Positions 51,628 through 61,438 are shown, counted from the first letter of the stretch. The stretch: DNA of 64,000 bases from Numidum massiliense (GCF_001375555.1 NZ_CTDZ01000009.1:737758-801757); one strand, 5' to 3'. A program made the numbers and translations. Notes: generated by a model from the letters alone, not told the origin.

Positions 51628-51921
51628 ATGAAACGTCGAAAGAATTACAATCGTGAATTCAAGCGTCAAACTGTCGAATACGTATTGGAACAAGGTAAAG
51701 CCGTGGCACAAGTTGCTCGCGAATTAAGCATATCGGAAAACACACTGTATCGCTGGGTCAATGAGTATAAACAAGACCCAGAAAATGCTTTTGTCGGAAG
51801 TGGCAACTTAAAGCCTGAAGATCAAACGATGCGTGACATGCAAAAGCGTATTCGGGATCTAGAGGAGGAAAACGCCATTCTAAAAAAGGCCATGCACATC
51901 TTCGCCAAAGACCGGCGCTAA
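51628..51921 (+). CDS. IS3-family transposase OrfA
   Basis: 97 residues from the ATG with GAGGTG six nt upstream. HTH KRQTVEYVLEQGKAVAQVAR and NTLYRWVNEYK, followed by a leucine-zipper region (MQKRIRDLEEENAILKKAMH). It carries an A AAA AAG slippery heptamer near its end for -1 frameshifting into OrfB. Confidence 0.92.
   Translation: MKRRKNYNREFKRQTVEYVLEQGKAVAQVARELSISENTLYRWVNEYKQDPENAFVGSGNLKPEDQTMRDMQKRIRDLEEENAILKKAMHIFAKDRR
51882..51888 (+). promoter_or_regulatory. Programmed -1 frameshift heptamer (A AAA AAG)
   Basis: In the orfA frame it reads ctA AAA AAG. The -1 frame is open from here through orfB, so an OrfAB fusion transposase can be made as in other IS3-family elements. Confidence 0.8.
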
Positions 51922-51968
51922 TATATTCCTTTATTTACAAACACCGCTTCAAGTTCCGTGTCGAGAAG

Positions 51969-52796
51969 ATGTGCCAGGTGTTCAAGGTTTCCCGAAGCGG
52001 TTATTATCGTTGGTTAAAACGACCCGAAAGTGCGCGTGACAAACGGCGAAAGAAACTCGTTAAGCGCATTCATCACTATTACTTTCATTCGCGAAGATTA
52101 TACGGTGCCCCAAAAATCACCGCATTGTTGCGAAAGGAAGGAGAACAAGTGTCCCAGCGAACGGTTTCCCGCTTAATGAGCCAACATCATTTACGGTCCC
52201 GAACGGTTAAGAAATACAAGGCGACGACGAATTCCAAGCATTCGTTTCCTGTTCACGCGAATACGTTAAATCAACAGTTTAGTGCGGAAACACCTAATCG
52301 CGTATGGGTCGCGGATATTACCTACGTGCCTACAGATGAAGGTTGGCTTTATCTCGCGAGTGTTATGGATTTATATTCACGTAAAATCGTTGGCTGGCAT
52401 GTCGCCAAGCGAATGACCACGCACCTCGTATTAAAAGCGCTCGACAAAGCTTATCGTGTACGACGTCCTCAGCCATCACTGCTTCATCATTCGGATCGAG
52501 GTAGTCAATACGCGTCACACGACTATCAAGCGCGATTAGCCAAGTACGGTATGCAGTGCAGCATGAGTCGAAAAGGTAACTGCTTTGATAATGCGTGCAT
52601 CGAATCGTTTCATAGTGTCATTAAACGGGAATTGGTGCACCTAACGTCATTTAGAACCCGTAAAGAAGCTGGGGTGGCTATCTTTGAATATATCGAGCTC
52701 TTTTATAACCGCCAAAGAATCCATTCGGCTATTGGCTATGTGTCACCTTGTCAGTTTGAACAAATGTATGATGGCCGCATGGAAGCGATCGCGTAG
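51969..52796 (+). CDS. IS3-family transposase OrfB (DDE integrase domain)
   Basis: 275 residues from an internal ATG, but the frame is open upstream to the slippery site, reading RQRPALIYSFIYKHRFKFRV, so OrfAB is the likely enzyme. It contains the HTH_21 segment LYGAPKITALLRKEGEQVSQ and the rve catalytic residues VWVADITYV (D), LLHHSDRGSQY (D) and NACIESFHSVIKREL (E). Intact. Confidence 0.93.
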   Translation: MCQVFKVSRSGYYRWLKRPESARDKRRKKLVKRIHHYYFHSRRLYGAPKITALLRKEGEQVSQRTVSRLMSQHHLRSRTVKKYKATTNSKHSFPVHANTLNQQFSAETPNRVWVADITYVPTDEGWLYLASVMDLYSRKIVGWHVAKRMTTHLVLKALDKAYRVRRPQPSLLHHSDRGSQYASHDYQARLAKYGMQCSMSRKGNCFDNACIESFHSVIKRELVHLTSFRTRKEAGVAIFEYIELFYNRQRIHSAIGYVSPCQFEQMYDGRMEAIA

Positions 52797-53012
52797 ACGG
52801 CTTTATATGGAGAGGCGGGCATGATAGGCTTGTCTGCCAAGCGATCACTCGATACGAGGAGATCGCCCGATCGCTAACAGTCATACCCACGGAGGCTCCG
52901 TGTCAAGCCGTCACCTTAACCCGTAGGTGGTTGCATATTTCTCGATTTAATATGTCTACTTTATTGACATAGTACCACCTTTTATCAAAGAATTGATTGG
53001 GAAAAGGTAAAA

Positions 53013-53303
53013 GTGAAAAGGAAGATCAAGTATTACGGTGATATACTGACTTGGTTGGATGAATTGGGAATTAGCGAAATGGAAGTTGTTTTATTGTGGA
53101 ACTATATTGACGATCCAGCCGTGAAAACAGATATAGTTTCTGCCGTAAAGGTAATTGATGACGTTACTGCAGTTGCGTCGGATACCTTCATACTATCTCC
53201 ATCAACCGGCTATGTCATAGAATTTTACCATGAAGGAGAAGTTACGATAGGTTTACCGAATAGTAAAATAAAAGATGTGATTGATCACAATAGTCGTGAT
53301 TAG
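53013..53303 (+). CDS. Hypothetical protein (96 aa)
   Basis: GTG start with AAAAGG upstream. Begins KRKIKYYGDILTWLDELGIS; hydrophilic, AT-richer than the neighbourhood. No motif recognised; size and setting (next to another orphan gene and IS elements) resemble immunity-type accessory genes, but this is speculative. A 30-bp piece of its 5' end is duplicated at ~59405. Confidence 0.6.
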   Translation: MKRKIKYYGDILTWLDELGISEMEVVLLWNYIDDPAVKTDIVSAVKVIDDVTAVASDTFILSPSTGYVIEFYHEGEVTIGLPNSKIKDVIDHNSRD

Positions 53304-53348
53304 CCAACTGTGTCTTCCCCGTTGCTAACTGTTTAAGGAGTGAAGTTC

Positions 53349-53801
53349 ATGTGGGATATAAAAGGTCAAATTTTTGCCGCTTCGAATAAACTTGAAATTA
53401 AAGTAAAGGAGATCCCATATACGAGAACTGCAGAAATGAAAAACCTAATAGCAGCCAAGTTTACGGGTGGAATGAATGTTGAACCTATATGGGAAAGAAT
53501 TAATGACGATGTAGCAGTACAGAATCCAGATGCATGGCAATGGGTTTCAGAGTTTGTAAATGATAATGAGGCTATTGTTTTTTTCAATACGTCGGATGAA
53601 AAGTCCTCGTTCATAATTTCGGGTGGCGAAAATATAGTGAATATCTTAGCTGAAACCTTTAATGTAGAGTTTTATCTTACCAACAAAGAGTTCGATTACT
53701 TGATTTGTTTTAATCATCACGACGTGCTAATAGCGAGTGGAACAGCCAAAAGGTGGCTGAGAAGGTACAAAACTGGCGAACTCGATAATTATCCCCAGTA
53801 A
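53349..53801 (+). CDS. Hypothetical protein (150 aa)
   Basis: ATG with AAGGAG 8 nt upstream. Begins MWDIKGQIFAASNKLEIKVK; soluble, mixed alpha/beta, rich in aromatic residues (DAWQWVSEFVNDNEAIVFFN, FDYLICFNHHDVLIASG). No known family recognised. The FDYLICFNHHDVLIASG style ending is seen in small SMI1/immunity-like proteins, an uncertain analogy. 45 nt after the 96-aa gene, likely one operon. Confidence 0.6.
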   Translation: MWDIKGQIFAASNKLEIKVKEIPYTRTAEMKNLIAAKFTGGMNVEPIWERINDDVAVQNPDAWQWVSEFVNDNEAIVFFNTSDEKSSFIISGGENIVNILAETFNVEFYLTNKEFDYLICFNHHDVLIASGTAKRWLRRYKTGELDNYPQ

Positions 53802-53981
53802 TTTTGTAGGATCAGCAAAGCTGAACGTGAATATTACGACGCTTGCAATCGATGCTTCCGTCATTTCGGAAGATTATAGACGTGAAACAGAAATCAACCC
53901 CATGAATCGACCATTCGGTTGATTCGGCGCGCGAACTGCGGTGGTAAGATAGAAATAGATGGGGAGAAAGGGGATAACAGT

Positions 53982-54929
53982 ATGAGTGCCAATCCGCCGA
54001 TGATCGAAGTAAACAGTTTGTGTAAAAGCTTTGGCAATCGAAAAGCGCTAAACAATGTCAGCTTCCATGTACATTCGGGGGAAATTTTATGCTTTCTCGG
54101 CCCGAATGGCGCAGGAAAAAGTACGACGATCAATATTTTATCGACAACCTTGCGCGGCGATCAAGGGGAAATCCGCTTTCGCGGTGAGCCGTTCGACCGA
54201 CTGACGAGACAATACAAGCGAGAGCTAGGAATTGTGCCTCAGGACGTAGCTGTATATGAAGATATTTCGGCAGAGGAAAACGTTCGGTTTTTTGCTTCGC
54301 TCTACGGACTGCGCGGCAAAGAACTGTCACAGAGGACGGATGAAGCACTGGAGATTGTCGGGCTTTCTGATCGGCGCAAGGACAAACCAAAGACATTCTC
54401 CGGCGGTATGAAGCGGAGGTTAAATATGGCCTGTGCGATTGCCCATCGGCCCCCATTGATCATCATGGATGAACCGACAGCGGGAATCGATCCACAATCC
54501 CGCAAGCATATCCTAGAATCAATCTGCAGGCTGCGAGACGAGGGAGCGACGATCATCTACACCACACACTATATGGAAGAGGTCGAGGAAATATCGACCC
54601 GCATTCTGATCATTGATCACGGAGAAGTGATTGCCTCAGGTACCAAAGAGGAATTAAAAGAACGTTTTGCTGATGAGAAGCGGTTTAAGGTGGAGGTAGA
54701 AGAAACAGATGAGATGCCGAAGCTGCATCTGTTTCGAATCGACGGGGTTAAGCGAGTGGACGTCAACGGCAATGTGATACGCATTTCAACGTTGAAGGGC
54801 ATCGACAATCTGGATCAGATTATTGCCTACCTATCGTCTAGTGGTCTGAAAATCGTAAACCTGACCAGTTTCTCGCCCAGCCTGGAGATGGTGTTTCTCA
54901 ATCTCACGGGTCGCACGCTGCGGAATTAA
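53982..54929 (+). CDS. ABC exporter ATPase (DrrA/YadG type)
   Basis: 315 residues from the ATG after GAAAGGGGATAAC. Walker A is GPNGAGKST, signature FSGGMKRRLN, Walker B LIIMDEPTAGIDPQ and H-loop TTHYMEEVE. A ~95-residue C-terminal extension follows the NBD, as in DrrA-like drug/antibiotic exporters. It heads an operon with two permeases and a MalT-like regulator. Confidence 0.9.
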   Translation: MSANPPMIEVNSLCKSFGNRKALNNVSFHVHSGEILCFLGPNGAGKSTTINILSTTLRGDQGEIRFRGEPFDRLTRQYKRELGIVPQDVAVYEDISAEENVRFFASLYGLRGKELSQRTDEALEIVGLSDRRKDKPKTFSGGMKRRLNMACAIAHRPPLIIMDEPTAGIDPQSRKHILESICRLRDEGATIIYTTHYMEEVEEISTRILIIDHGEVIASGTKEELKERFADEKRFKVEVEETDEMPKLHLFRIDGVKRVDVNGNVIRISTLKGIDNLDQIIAYLSSSGLKIVNLTSFSPSLEMVFLNLTGRTLRN

Positions 54930-54942
54930 GGAGGCAAAGATC

Positions 54943-55725
54943 ATGGCCGAACTGGAAAAAAGCATGGGCCCGGCGAACCCGAACTTGTTTGCGATCATGT
55001 TCAAAAGAGACCTGTTTAACCTGCTAACGGATGGGGGACTCCTGATCTACCATACCTTGTTTCCACTGCTGTTGATCATGACACTTGGCTACCTGGGCAG
55101 CGGCATTTACGGTGGTAGCGGTGTCACCGCATACGATTATTACAGTGTGACAATTATGATCTACAGCGCGTTGAATGTGTCCATCACAGCGGCAAACAGT
55201 TTTATGGAAAACAATCTGAAGCGAAGCAATTTGCGTGTTCTGTATGCACCCGTACCCAAATCTTTTGTATACCTGTCCAAAATCGCAGCGGCTTTTCTCT
55301 TTACCAGCGTCTGTTCTGTCGCACTTGTCCTCTTGCTCCAAACGGTGTTTGGTCTGGCTTTGGGTGGCAGCAATGTGATTTACACGATTGCCGTGTTACT
55401 CGGCCTCCATTTGTTCTCGGCATCACTGGGGGTTCTGCTCTGTTGCGTGTTTAAAAGTGAAGAGATGACGAACAAAATTCTCAGTATGGTAAACAATGTT
55501 CTCGCGATACTGGGTGGGTTATTTTTCCAGTTAGACAGCCTTGGGCGCTGGGCAGAAAATATTTCCTATCTGTCTCCGGCCAAGTGGGTAGCCGAAACGG
55601 TACTGCGTATCGTCTACGATGACGATTTTAGCTTTTTTTTACCAACGATGGCTACCTTTGTCGTTGCGTCGCTGCTCATCTTGTGGGGCTGTAAACGAAC
55701 GTTTAAAACGGAGGATTACGTATGA
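54943..55725 (+). CDS. ABC-2 type permease subunit 1
   Basis: 260 residues with six hydrophobic segments (e.g. LLIYHTLFPLLLIMTLGYLG, FLFTSVCSVALVLLLQTVFG). The FFQLDSLGRWAENISYLSPAKWVAETVL block is typical of ABC-2 membrane proteins near the last helix. The start follows AAGGAGG 13 nt after the ATPase stop, and it overlaps the second permease by 4 nt. Substrate unknown. Confidence 0.85.
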   Translation: MAELEKSMGPANPNLFAIMFKRDLFNLLTDGGLLIYHTLFPLLLIMTLGYLGSGIYGGSGVTAYDYYSVTIMIYSALNVSITAANSFMENNLKRSNLRVLYAPVPKSFVYLSKIAAAFLFTSVCSVALVLLLQTVFGLALGGSNVIYTIAVLLGLHLFSASLGVLLCCVFKSEEMTNKILSMVNNVLAILGGLFFQLDSLGRWAENISYLSPAKWVAETVLRIVYDDDFSFFLPTMATFVVASLLILWGCKRTFKTEDYV

Positions 55726-56708
55726 GGATGACCTTTCGCATTTTTAGCAATCATGTGCTTCGGATGTGGAATCGCCGGAATGTCATTGTCATCACGTTGT
55801 TAATGACGATGGCCGCGGTTGCGTTTGCTGTCTTTTTTACGAGCCAGATCGAATTGAAGGGTAACGTCGCAGTCGTGGCCAGTACGACAGCCAGCCTGCC
55901 ACTCGATGAAAAAAACTACAGCGTTCACTACCTAGAGCAGGCGCCCTTACAGTCCGAGTTGGTGCGCAACAAATACGATGCGGTCGTTACGCTTGAAAGA
56001 GACGGCTCGTATCAGATCGAGACGTTAAAAACCGATCGGTTCAAGGAGGAACTGGAGCAGGCGATCGCCGGGTCAGATTCTGCAGTCCCGACGAAAAAGA
56101 AACGGAGTTTGCAAAACAGCATCCTGGGCTTTCTCAGCATGTTATTGTTAGTCCAAGCTTTATTTTACTTTCAGTTGTTCTCAGACGACAAAAAAACAGG
56201 TACACTTCGCCGAACGGCTGTATCCCCGGCAGGCATTGCCCCCTATTTGATAGCCCAGTGCCTATTTGGATTTTTAGGCGTTTATGCTCCGGCGTGGCTC
56301 GTACTGGCGATAACCAAGGGAATCGGGCTCGACATCGGTTTCAGCCTCGGGATGTACGCGCTCTTGTTGATCTTCCCTGCGCTCTTGGCCGTCTCCTTCG
56401 CTTTGTTCATAGCGGCCTGGATCGAAAATGCCGACACGGGACTATCACTCGCATCAGGGATCATTATCATCAGCTCCTTGCTATCGGGCAGTTTTTACAA
56501 GATCGATCACCAAAATGGAGTCATGGAGGCAATCTCCAATGTTTTACCGCAGAAGCAATTTATCCTGCTGGTGGATGGAGTGGAAGCGCATGGAACTTTG
56601 TTGCAGAATATGGGGAATGGCCTTTATGTGATTGCTGTTTCACTAGCTTTGGGGGTAGCTGGCTGGTTTATCTGCCGCCATCGTCTGTACAAAGGATGGT
56701 ACGGATGA
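55722..56708 (+). CDS. ABC-2 type permease subunit 2
   Basis: 328 residues. One N-terminal helix (VIVITLLMTMAAVAFAVFFT), a ~100-residue extracytoplasmic loop (ELKGNVAVVASTTASLPLDE...), then five helices. The plan is that of YhgE/Pip or NatB-like ABC-2 subunits. With the upstream gene it forms a heterodimeric channel. Four-nt overlap indicates coupled translation. Confidence 0.83.
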   Translation: MRMTFRIFSNHVLRMWNRRNVIVITLLMTMAAVAFAVFFTSQIELKGNVAVVASTTASLPLDEKNYSVHYLEQAPLQSELVRNKYDAVVTLERDGSYQIETLKTDRFKEELEQAIAGSDSAVPTKKKRSLQNSILGFLSMLLLVQALFYFQLFSDDKKTGTLRRTAVSPAGIAPYLIAQCLFGFLGVYAPAWLVLAITKGIGLDIGFSLGMYALLLIFPALLAVSFALFIAAWIENADTGLSLASGIIIISSLLSGSFYKIDHQNGVMEAISNVLPQKQFILLVDGVEAHGTLLQNMGNGLYVIAVSLALGVAGWFICRHRLYKGWYG

Positions 56709-56775
56709 GAGCCGCATTCGTGGTACTATAGGAGTAAAACAGCATGCATGCGAATGAGGCAGGTGAACACGGAAG

Positions 56776-59397
56776 ATGGGCAGATTTCAACTGCTTGCTG
56801 CCAAATTAAAAGCACCCGCGCCACGGAAGCGATATATTCCACGTCCCCGTTTGTACCAAAAGCTTGACAGGCTGCTCGATCACAAGGTGACAGTCGTACA
56901 AGGCTCGGCGGGAAGCGGAAAAACGACATTACTGACTACATATATGAGAGAGCGGCCCAACCTGGAGTGGCGCTGGATTACCCTTGACGAAACAAATAAC
57001 GATGTGCGTTCCTTTTGGGCTTATATGCTCAAAGCCTTACAGGATCAACTCGGTCAAGAGCCGGAGCAATTGGAGCCACTGTTTGATGCGTTGTCACAAC
57101 AACCAAATGTCGAACATTTACTCGTCCTTTTCGTAAATCGGCTGGAGGAATGCGGTGCATCGGGGATCATCGTGCTGGATGATTTTCATGTGTTGCATCA
57201 CCCGCTCTTGTTGGAAAGTTTGACCTTCTTTATCAAATACAGTCCCGATGCCATCCGGCTGGTGCTGCTGACGAGAGAAACGCCGACCCTCTACCTCGGG
57301 GAGCTGGTGATGGCTGGAAAGTATCTGGAGATCGGAGAACAAGAGCTTGTGTTCTCCCGTGCAGAAGCGGATGTCTTTTTATCGCAAACGCTTGGCCTGA
57401 CGCTTACATCTTCTGCGACGGATCGGTTGTACGCATGGTCAGAAGGCTGGGTAGGCGGCTTGCAGTTGTCGGCGATTGCGCTTGGGCAGCGGACCCAAAC
57501 ATGGTCAGGGTCGACTAGCGCTTTGAATAAATACATGACCGACTATTTATCAAATGAAATTTTGCTGTCTGTATCGGGGCGAGAAAAACAATTCATGTTG
57601 CAAACATCGGTGCTTACCTATTTCCATGAAACGATTTGTAACCGCATGCTCGGAATCAACGATGCGGGAGACGTGATTGCCCAGTTGGTGAAAAAGCATT
57701 TGTTCGTGATCACAGTGGACGAAGATGAGGGAATTTATCGCTATCACCAGGCATTTGGAGAGTTTTTACGGGCAAAGCTACGCGAGCAGGGCGAGGATGC
57801 AGTGCGCTCGCTTCATCTGAAGGCAGCTAAAGCTTACGAAGCGTTTGGCAGTGGTGAAGAAAGTCTGCAGCATTATTTGAGCGCAAAAGCGTTTGAAGAT
57901 GCCATCCGACTATTGACCGCGAAAGAGTATCGCTTCCACAGCTGGACGTATTTGCGGCAAATCCCTCTGGACGTATTATCACAGTGTAGGCCGCTTTTGT
58001 TTCAGCGGTTGTTTTATCATGTAGGCAACTTGGAGATAGAGGACATTCGCGAGATCATCCGTTTGACACTGCCACACCGAGACGACGACGGTCTGTGGAG
58101 TTTGTTTCAGTTGTACCGCTTCCTGCTCGGCGATGACATCGCCGATTTACCAACTGGATTGGATTGGATTGACGATCTGGAGCTGCTCGAATTGGATGCC
58201 GTCACCCGCGCGATTGTACTCGTTACGGGCGCGACGATTTTGTCGCTAAAAGATCACTATGCGACAGCGATGGATTGGCTCGGTCAAGCGATGCGCTTGG
58301 AGCGACAGGCGCCCAATCCGTATTTGCGCTATTTCATTTTGAGCAACCAGGCCCAGGTACTGGAAGCGATGGGTCTGCTATCGGATTGTCTGCCGCTGTA
58401 CGAGGAAATGTTCCGGCTGTGCGAGCAACAGCCGATGCTTCATTCTGCGAGGGTATTCACCTGGATTGGTCTGATCGGCATCCAGTTGAAGAAAATGCAA
58501 CTTGATCAGGCAGAAGAGGCTTTCACTGCGATTAGGCCGCTCTTGGAAAGCGGTAAACATCAGCTGCAAAGCGCCTACTTATACAACAAAATGGAGTTGT
58601 GCGCACTAAACGGCGATCGGGAGGGGGCGATCGCGTTGCTCCATGAACTGGATGCCTATCCACTCTTCCAAAACCCCACGTATCTCGCCTCTACGTTAAA
58701 GTATCTGCTCAGGTACAGTTTGCGCAATGTCGAGAGGGAAAACGCCGTATTGGAGCGGGTGGAAGGAGAGCATTCGGCGTCTACGGCTCGTTTGGAAGAC
58801 CATCTAGTGTGCGCGCGGATTTGGGCCGCAAGAGGGGAACATCTGCGAGCGCTTGAACATCTTGACCAGTTATTACCCTACGCCCGAAAGTACGGGATTC
58901 GCACGATACTGGTAGAAGGGCTGCTGCTCAAGCTAACTGTTTTGTTAACTAATTCACGTCTTTCCGGAAAAGGGATTTTGCATGCCTTGCGGGAAGCGAT
59001 TCACTACGGGTACGAGCACGAGCATCTAGCTCCGTTTTTTCTGGAAGCCGAGAAGATCCGACCTTATATTGGCGCACTGATAGAGGACCCCGACCAGGAG
59101 TTGAATTCGGGAGAAAAGCGATTTGCACAACGCATTCAGTCGATGATTGAATCTCAAGCAAGTTCGTGTACATCTGCATCGAGAGACACCGCCGGGCAAG
59201 AGACGACGGTACTCAGTGAGCGCGAGCTCGAGGTATTGCAGGTGCTGGCAACCGGTCGGACGAACAAAGAGATTGGGGCAGAGCTTTGCATCTCGCTGGG
59301 AACAGTGAAGTCCCATATCATTAATATTTATGCAAAGCTAGAGGTGTCCAATCGTGTATCAGCAGTTGAAAGAGGCAGAGAACTGGGGTTGCTGTGA
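56776..59397 (+). CDS. MalT-type LuxR-family transcriptional activator (LAL)
   Basis: 873 residues. The STAND NTPase has Walker A VVQGSAGSGKTTLL near residue 38 and IIVLDDFHVLHHP. Long helical TPR-like repeats fill ~350-780, then a LuxR HTH at the end (LSERELEVLQVLATGRTNKE and GTVKSHIINIYAKLEVSNR). It binds a small ligand and ATP to activate transcription; here it presumably controls the adjacent exporter, starting 67 nt after it. Confidence 0.9.
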   Translation: MGRFQLLAAKLKAPAPRKRYIPRPRLYQKLDRLLDHKVTVVQGSAGSGKTTLLTTYMRERPNLEWRWITLDETNNDVRSFWAYMLKALQDQLGQEPEQLEPLFDALSQQPNVEHLLVLFVNRLEECGASGIIVLDDFHVLHHPLLLESLTFFIKYSPDAIRLVLLTRETPTLYLGELVMAGKYLEIGEQELVFSRAEADVFLSQTLGLTLTSSATDRLYAWSEGWVGGLQLSAIALGQRTQTWSGSTSALNKYMTDYLSNEILLSVSGREKQFMLQTSVLTYFHETICNRMLGINDAGDVIAQLVKKHLFVITVDEDEGIYRYHQAFGEFLRAKLREQGEDAVRSLHLKAAKAYEAFGSGEESLQHYLSAKAFEDAIRLLTAKEYRFHSWTYLRQIPLDVLSQCRPLLFQRLFYHVGNLEIEDIREIIRLTLPHRDDDGLWSLFQLYRFLLGDDIADLPTGLDWIDDLELLELDAVTRAIVLVTGATILSLKDHYATAMDWLGQAMRLERQAPNPYLRYFILSNQAQVLEAMGLLSDCLPLYEEMFRLCEQQPMLHSARVFTWIGLIGIQLKKMQLDQAEEAFTAIRPLLESGKHQLQSAYLYNKMELCALNGDREGAIALLHELDAYPLFQNPTYLASTLKYLLRYSLRNVERENAVLERVEGEHSASTARLEDHLVCARIWAARGEHLRALEHLDQLLPYARKYGIRTILVEGLLLKLTVLLTNSRLSGKGILHALREAIHYGYEHEHLAPFFLEAEKIRPYIGALIEDPDQELNSGEKRFAQRIQSMIESQASSCTSASRDTAGQETTVLSERELEVLQVLATGRTNKEIGAELCISLGTVKSHIINIYAKLEVSNRVSAVERGRELGLL

Positions 59398-59448
59398 AGA
59401 TGATGGTGATATACTGGCTTGGTTAGATGGAATTGGAAACCAGCAGTA
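59396..59448 (+). pseudogene. Fragment resembling the 5' part of the 53013 gene
   Basis: GGTGATATACTGGCTTGG at 59405 matches 53037 with few changes over ~31 bp. Read in frame it gives DDGDILAWLDGIGNQQ then stop, against YYGDILTWLDELGIS in the intact gene. It directly follows the LuxR gene stop. Confidence 0.55.
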
Positions 59449-59464
59449 ACCCAACATAGGCACA

Positions 59465-59489
59465 AGAGGACAGAATAACACTGTCCTCT
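59465..59489. terminator. Inverted repeat between convergent luxR and agcS
   Basis: Perfect 9-bp stem AGAGGACAG / CTGTCCTCT with a 7-nt loop; no T-run on either strand, so termination is uncertain. Confidence 0.5.
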
Positions 59490-59548
59490 CAGAACTTCGA
59501 TTCTCGATATCCCGCATTAATTGTTTTCAAATCCCACGTTTACACCAA

Positions 59549-61141
59549 CTACTCCCGCGTTGTCCCGGCCGCAACTTCCATATCCGTAAGATCTGCGATA
59601 GTTCCACTGCCTGCTGCAACAATGGAACCTTCCACATCCGCCTCACGCGACGGTGCCCCCGATGTGTCTCCGCCACTTCCCGGTGTGCCCCAACACTCTA
59701 CGTTTTTCAGCCCGGGGATGTTGTCGACGTGGAAGACGGGGTCTTTTCCTGCTTTGCGTTGCCGCGTGTAATCTTGTAGGGCGGCGAAGGCGATTTTTCC
59801 GAGTAGCGCAATGGCGATTAAGTTCGTGACCGCCATCAACCCCATGAACAAGTCGGCCATGTTCCACACGAGCTCCACTTTCGCCACGGCGCCGAAAACG
59901 ACCATGCCGATCGCGATGAAGCGATACAGAAACACCCACGTTTTGTCCTGCGTAATAAACTCGATATTCGTTTCCCCGTAATAGTAGTTTCCAATTAGTG
60001 AACTAAAGGCAAACAGCAGAATAGCGATCGCGACAAAGCTCGTCGCCCAAGAACCGACTTGTGCACTTAGCGCTTCTTGTGTCACGACGATGCCGTTCGT
60101 GGCCTCAACATCAAACTGTTGCCCGGAAAAAAGAATAATAAACGCCGTCGCACTACAAATTAACAAAGTATCTGCAAATACGCCAAGCGCCTGAATCAAG
60201 CCTTGCTTGACCGGGTGCGAAACTTCCGCTGTCGCCGCGGCGTTCGGGGCACTCCCCATCCCGCCTTCGTTGGAAAACAGCCCGCGTTTAATGCCGTTCA
60301 TCAAGGCAGCGCCGACCGCTCCCCCAGCGACCTGTTCAAAACCGAAGGCGTGTTTGACAATCGTCGCAATGACGTCCGGAATGAGCGTAAAGTTTTTCAT
60401 CATGACGTAAAGGGCGACGAGTACATAGCCGGTGGCCATAATCGGTACGATGACGCTGGACACTTTAGCGATCCGCTGCACCCCGCCGAAAATGATCAAT
60501 CCGAAAAGCGCGGCGACGATGAGTCCCATCGTGAGCATGTCCGTATCGAACGCGTGTTGGAAGGCGTTCGTCATCGTGTTCGTCTGCACGGCGTTAAAGA
60601 CGAAGCCGAAACACAAGGTAATCAATACGGCAAAAAGGATGCCCATCCAACGTGCATTTAACGCTTTTTCCATGTAATAGGCAGGACCACCGCGGTAACT
60701 GCTGCCGTCTTTTACTTTATAAATTTGTGCCAGCGTGCTTTCGACAAAACTGGAGGCCGCCCCGATCAGCGCGATAAGCCACATCCAAAAAACAGCCCCT
60801 GGTCCGCCGGCAGTAATTGCCAGGGCGACACCGCTTAGATTACCTGTGCCAACCCGTGAAGCAGTACTAATACAGAACGCTTGAAAAGAGGAAACACCCT
60901 TTTTCCCCTTTTTTCCTTTGGAAGGGCTATCACCTAATAACCGAAACATTTCCCCTAAGTATCTAAACTGAACAAATTTTGTTCGAATGGTAAAGTAAAC
61001 ACCTAGTACGAGCAGTAAACCGATCAACACATAAGTCCATAAGATCGTATTTCCGACGTCGGTGACGTTTTCCAGCACGGAAATGGCGCCTACTCCGAAT
61101 CCTATAAAGAAATCGCTAATCCTTGTAATAACCTCTTCCAT
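59549..61141 (-). CDS. AgcS-family Na+:alanine/amino acid symporter
   Basis: 530 residues with eleven membrane segments. Family blocks are SSFQAFCISTASRVGTGNLSGVA, WMWLIALIGAASSFVESTLAQ, GGPAYYMEKAL and FSNEGGMGSAPNAAATA. It resembles Bacillus AlsT/AgcS carriers for alanine, glycine or glutamine. A ~50-residue acidic Ser/Gly-rich cytoplasmic tail (SGAPSREADVEG... AAGTTRE) extends beyond the usual end. GGAGTG-type RBS. Confidence 0.92.
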   Translation of the reverse strand: MEEVITRISDFFIGFGVGAISVLENVTDVGNTILWTYVLIGLLLVLGVYFTIRTKFVQFRYLGEMFRLLGDSPSKGKKGKKGVSSFQAFCISTASRVGTGNLSGVALAITAGGPGAVFWMWLIALIGAASSFVESTLAQIYKVKDGSSYRGGPAYYMEKALNARWMGILFAVLITLCFGFVFNAVQTNTMTNAFQHAFDTDMLTMGLIVAALFGLIIFGGVQRIAKVSSVIVPIMATGYVLVALYVMMKNFTLIPDVIATIVKHAFGFEQVAGGAVGAALMNGIKRGLFSNEGGMGSAPNAAATAEVSHPVKQGLIQALGVFADTLLICSATAFIILFSGQQFDVEATNGIVVTQEALSAQVGSWATSFVAIAILLFAFSSLIGNYYYGETNIEFITQDKTWVFLYRFIAIGMVVFGAVAKVELVWNMADLFMGLMAVTNLIAIALLGKIAFAALQDYTRQRKAGKDPVFHVDNIPGLKNVECWGTPGSGGDTSGAPSREADVEGSIVAAGSGTIADLTDMEVAAGTTRE

Positions 61142-61209
61142 AACAACACTCCTTACTTAGAGAATTATCAAAAATTGCCTTAGTTAATGCGCGCTATTTA
61201 CGTTCGCTA

Positions 61210-61242
61210 ACAAGACATAGGGGACCACAAGACATAGGGGAC
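61210..61242. repeat. 16-bp direct repeat upstream of agcS
   Basis: ACAAGACATAGGGGAC occurs twice at 17-bp period (61210-61225, 61227-61242), 69 bp upstream of the agcS start. Confidence 0.85.
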
Positions 61243-61438
61243 TTTTTACATTAAGATTACTTTATCATACTTATTACAAAACGTTCAATAGGAGAATGCG
61301 ATTCGCTTGGAATAGTGGATAAAAATATTAAATGTAGGAATGTTATTATATACTTGTTTAACGCTAAACGTTCTTAATGAATTTGTAACAGAGAATCCGT
61401 TGACGAGAGCTTGTATATGTAATAAATTGAGTGAGGAA

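Larger units (their letters stand above)
51562..52969 (+). mobile_element. IS3-family insertion sequence
   Basis: Overlapping orfA/orfB with imperfect terminal repeats around the core AAAGTAGACA (51569-51578) and its complement TGTCTACTTT (52953-52962), which extend to a shared AATCG inward. The outer borders are approximate (few bases) and no target duplication was established. It sits 63 bp from the ISL3 element. Confidence 0.82.
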
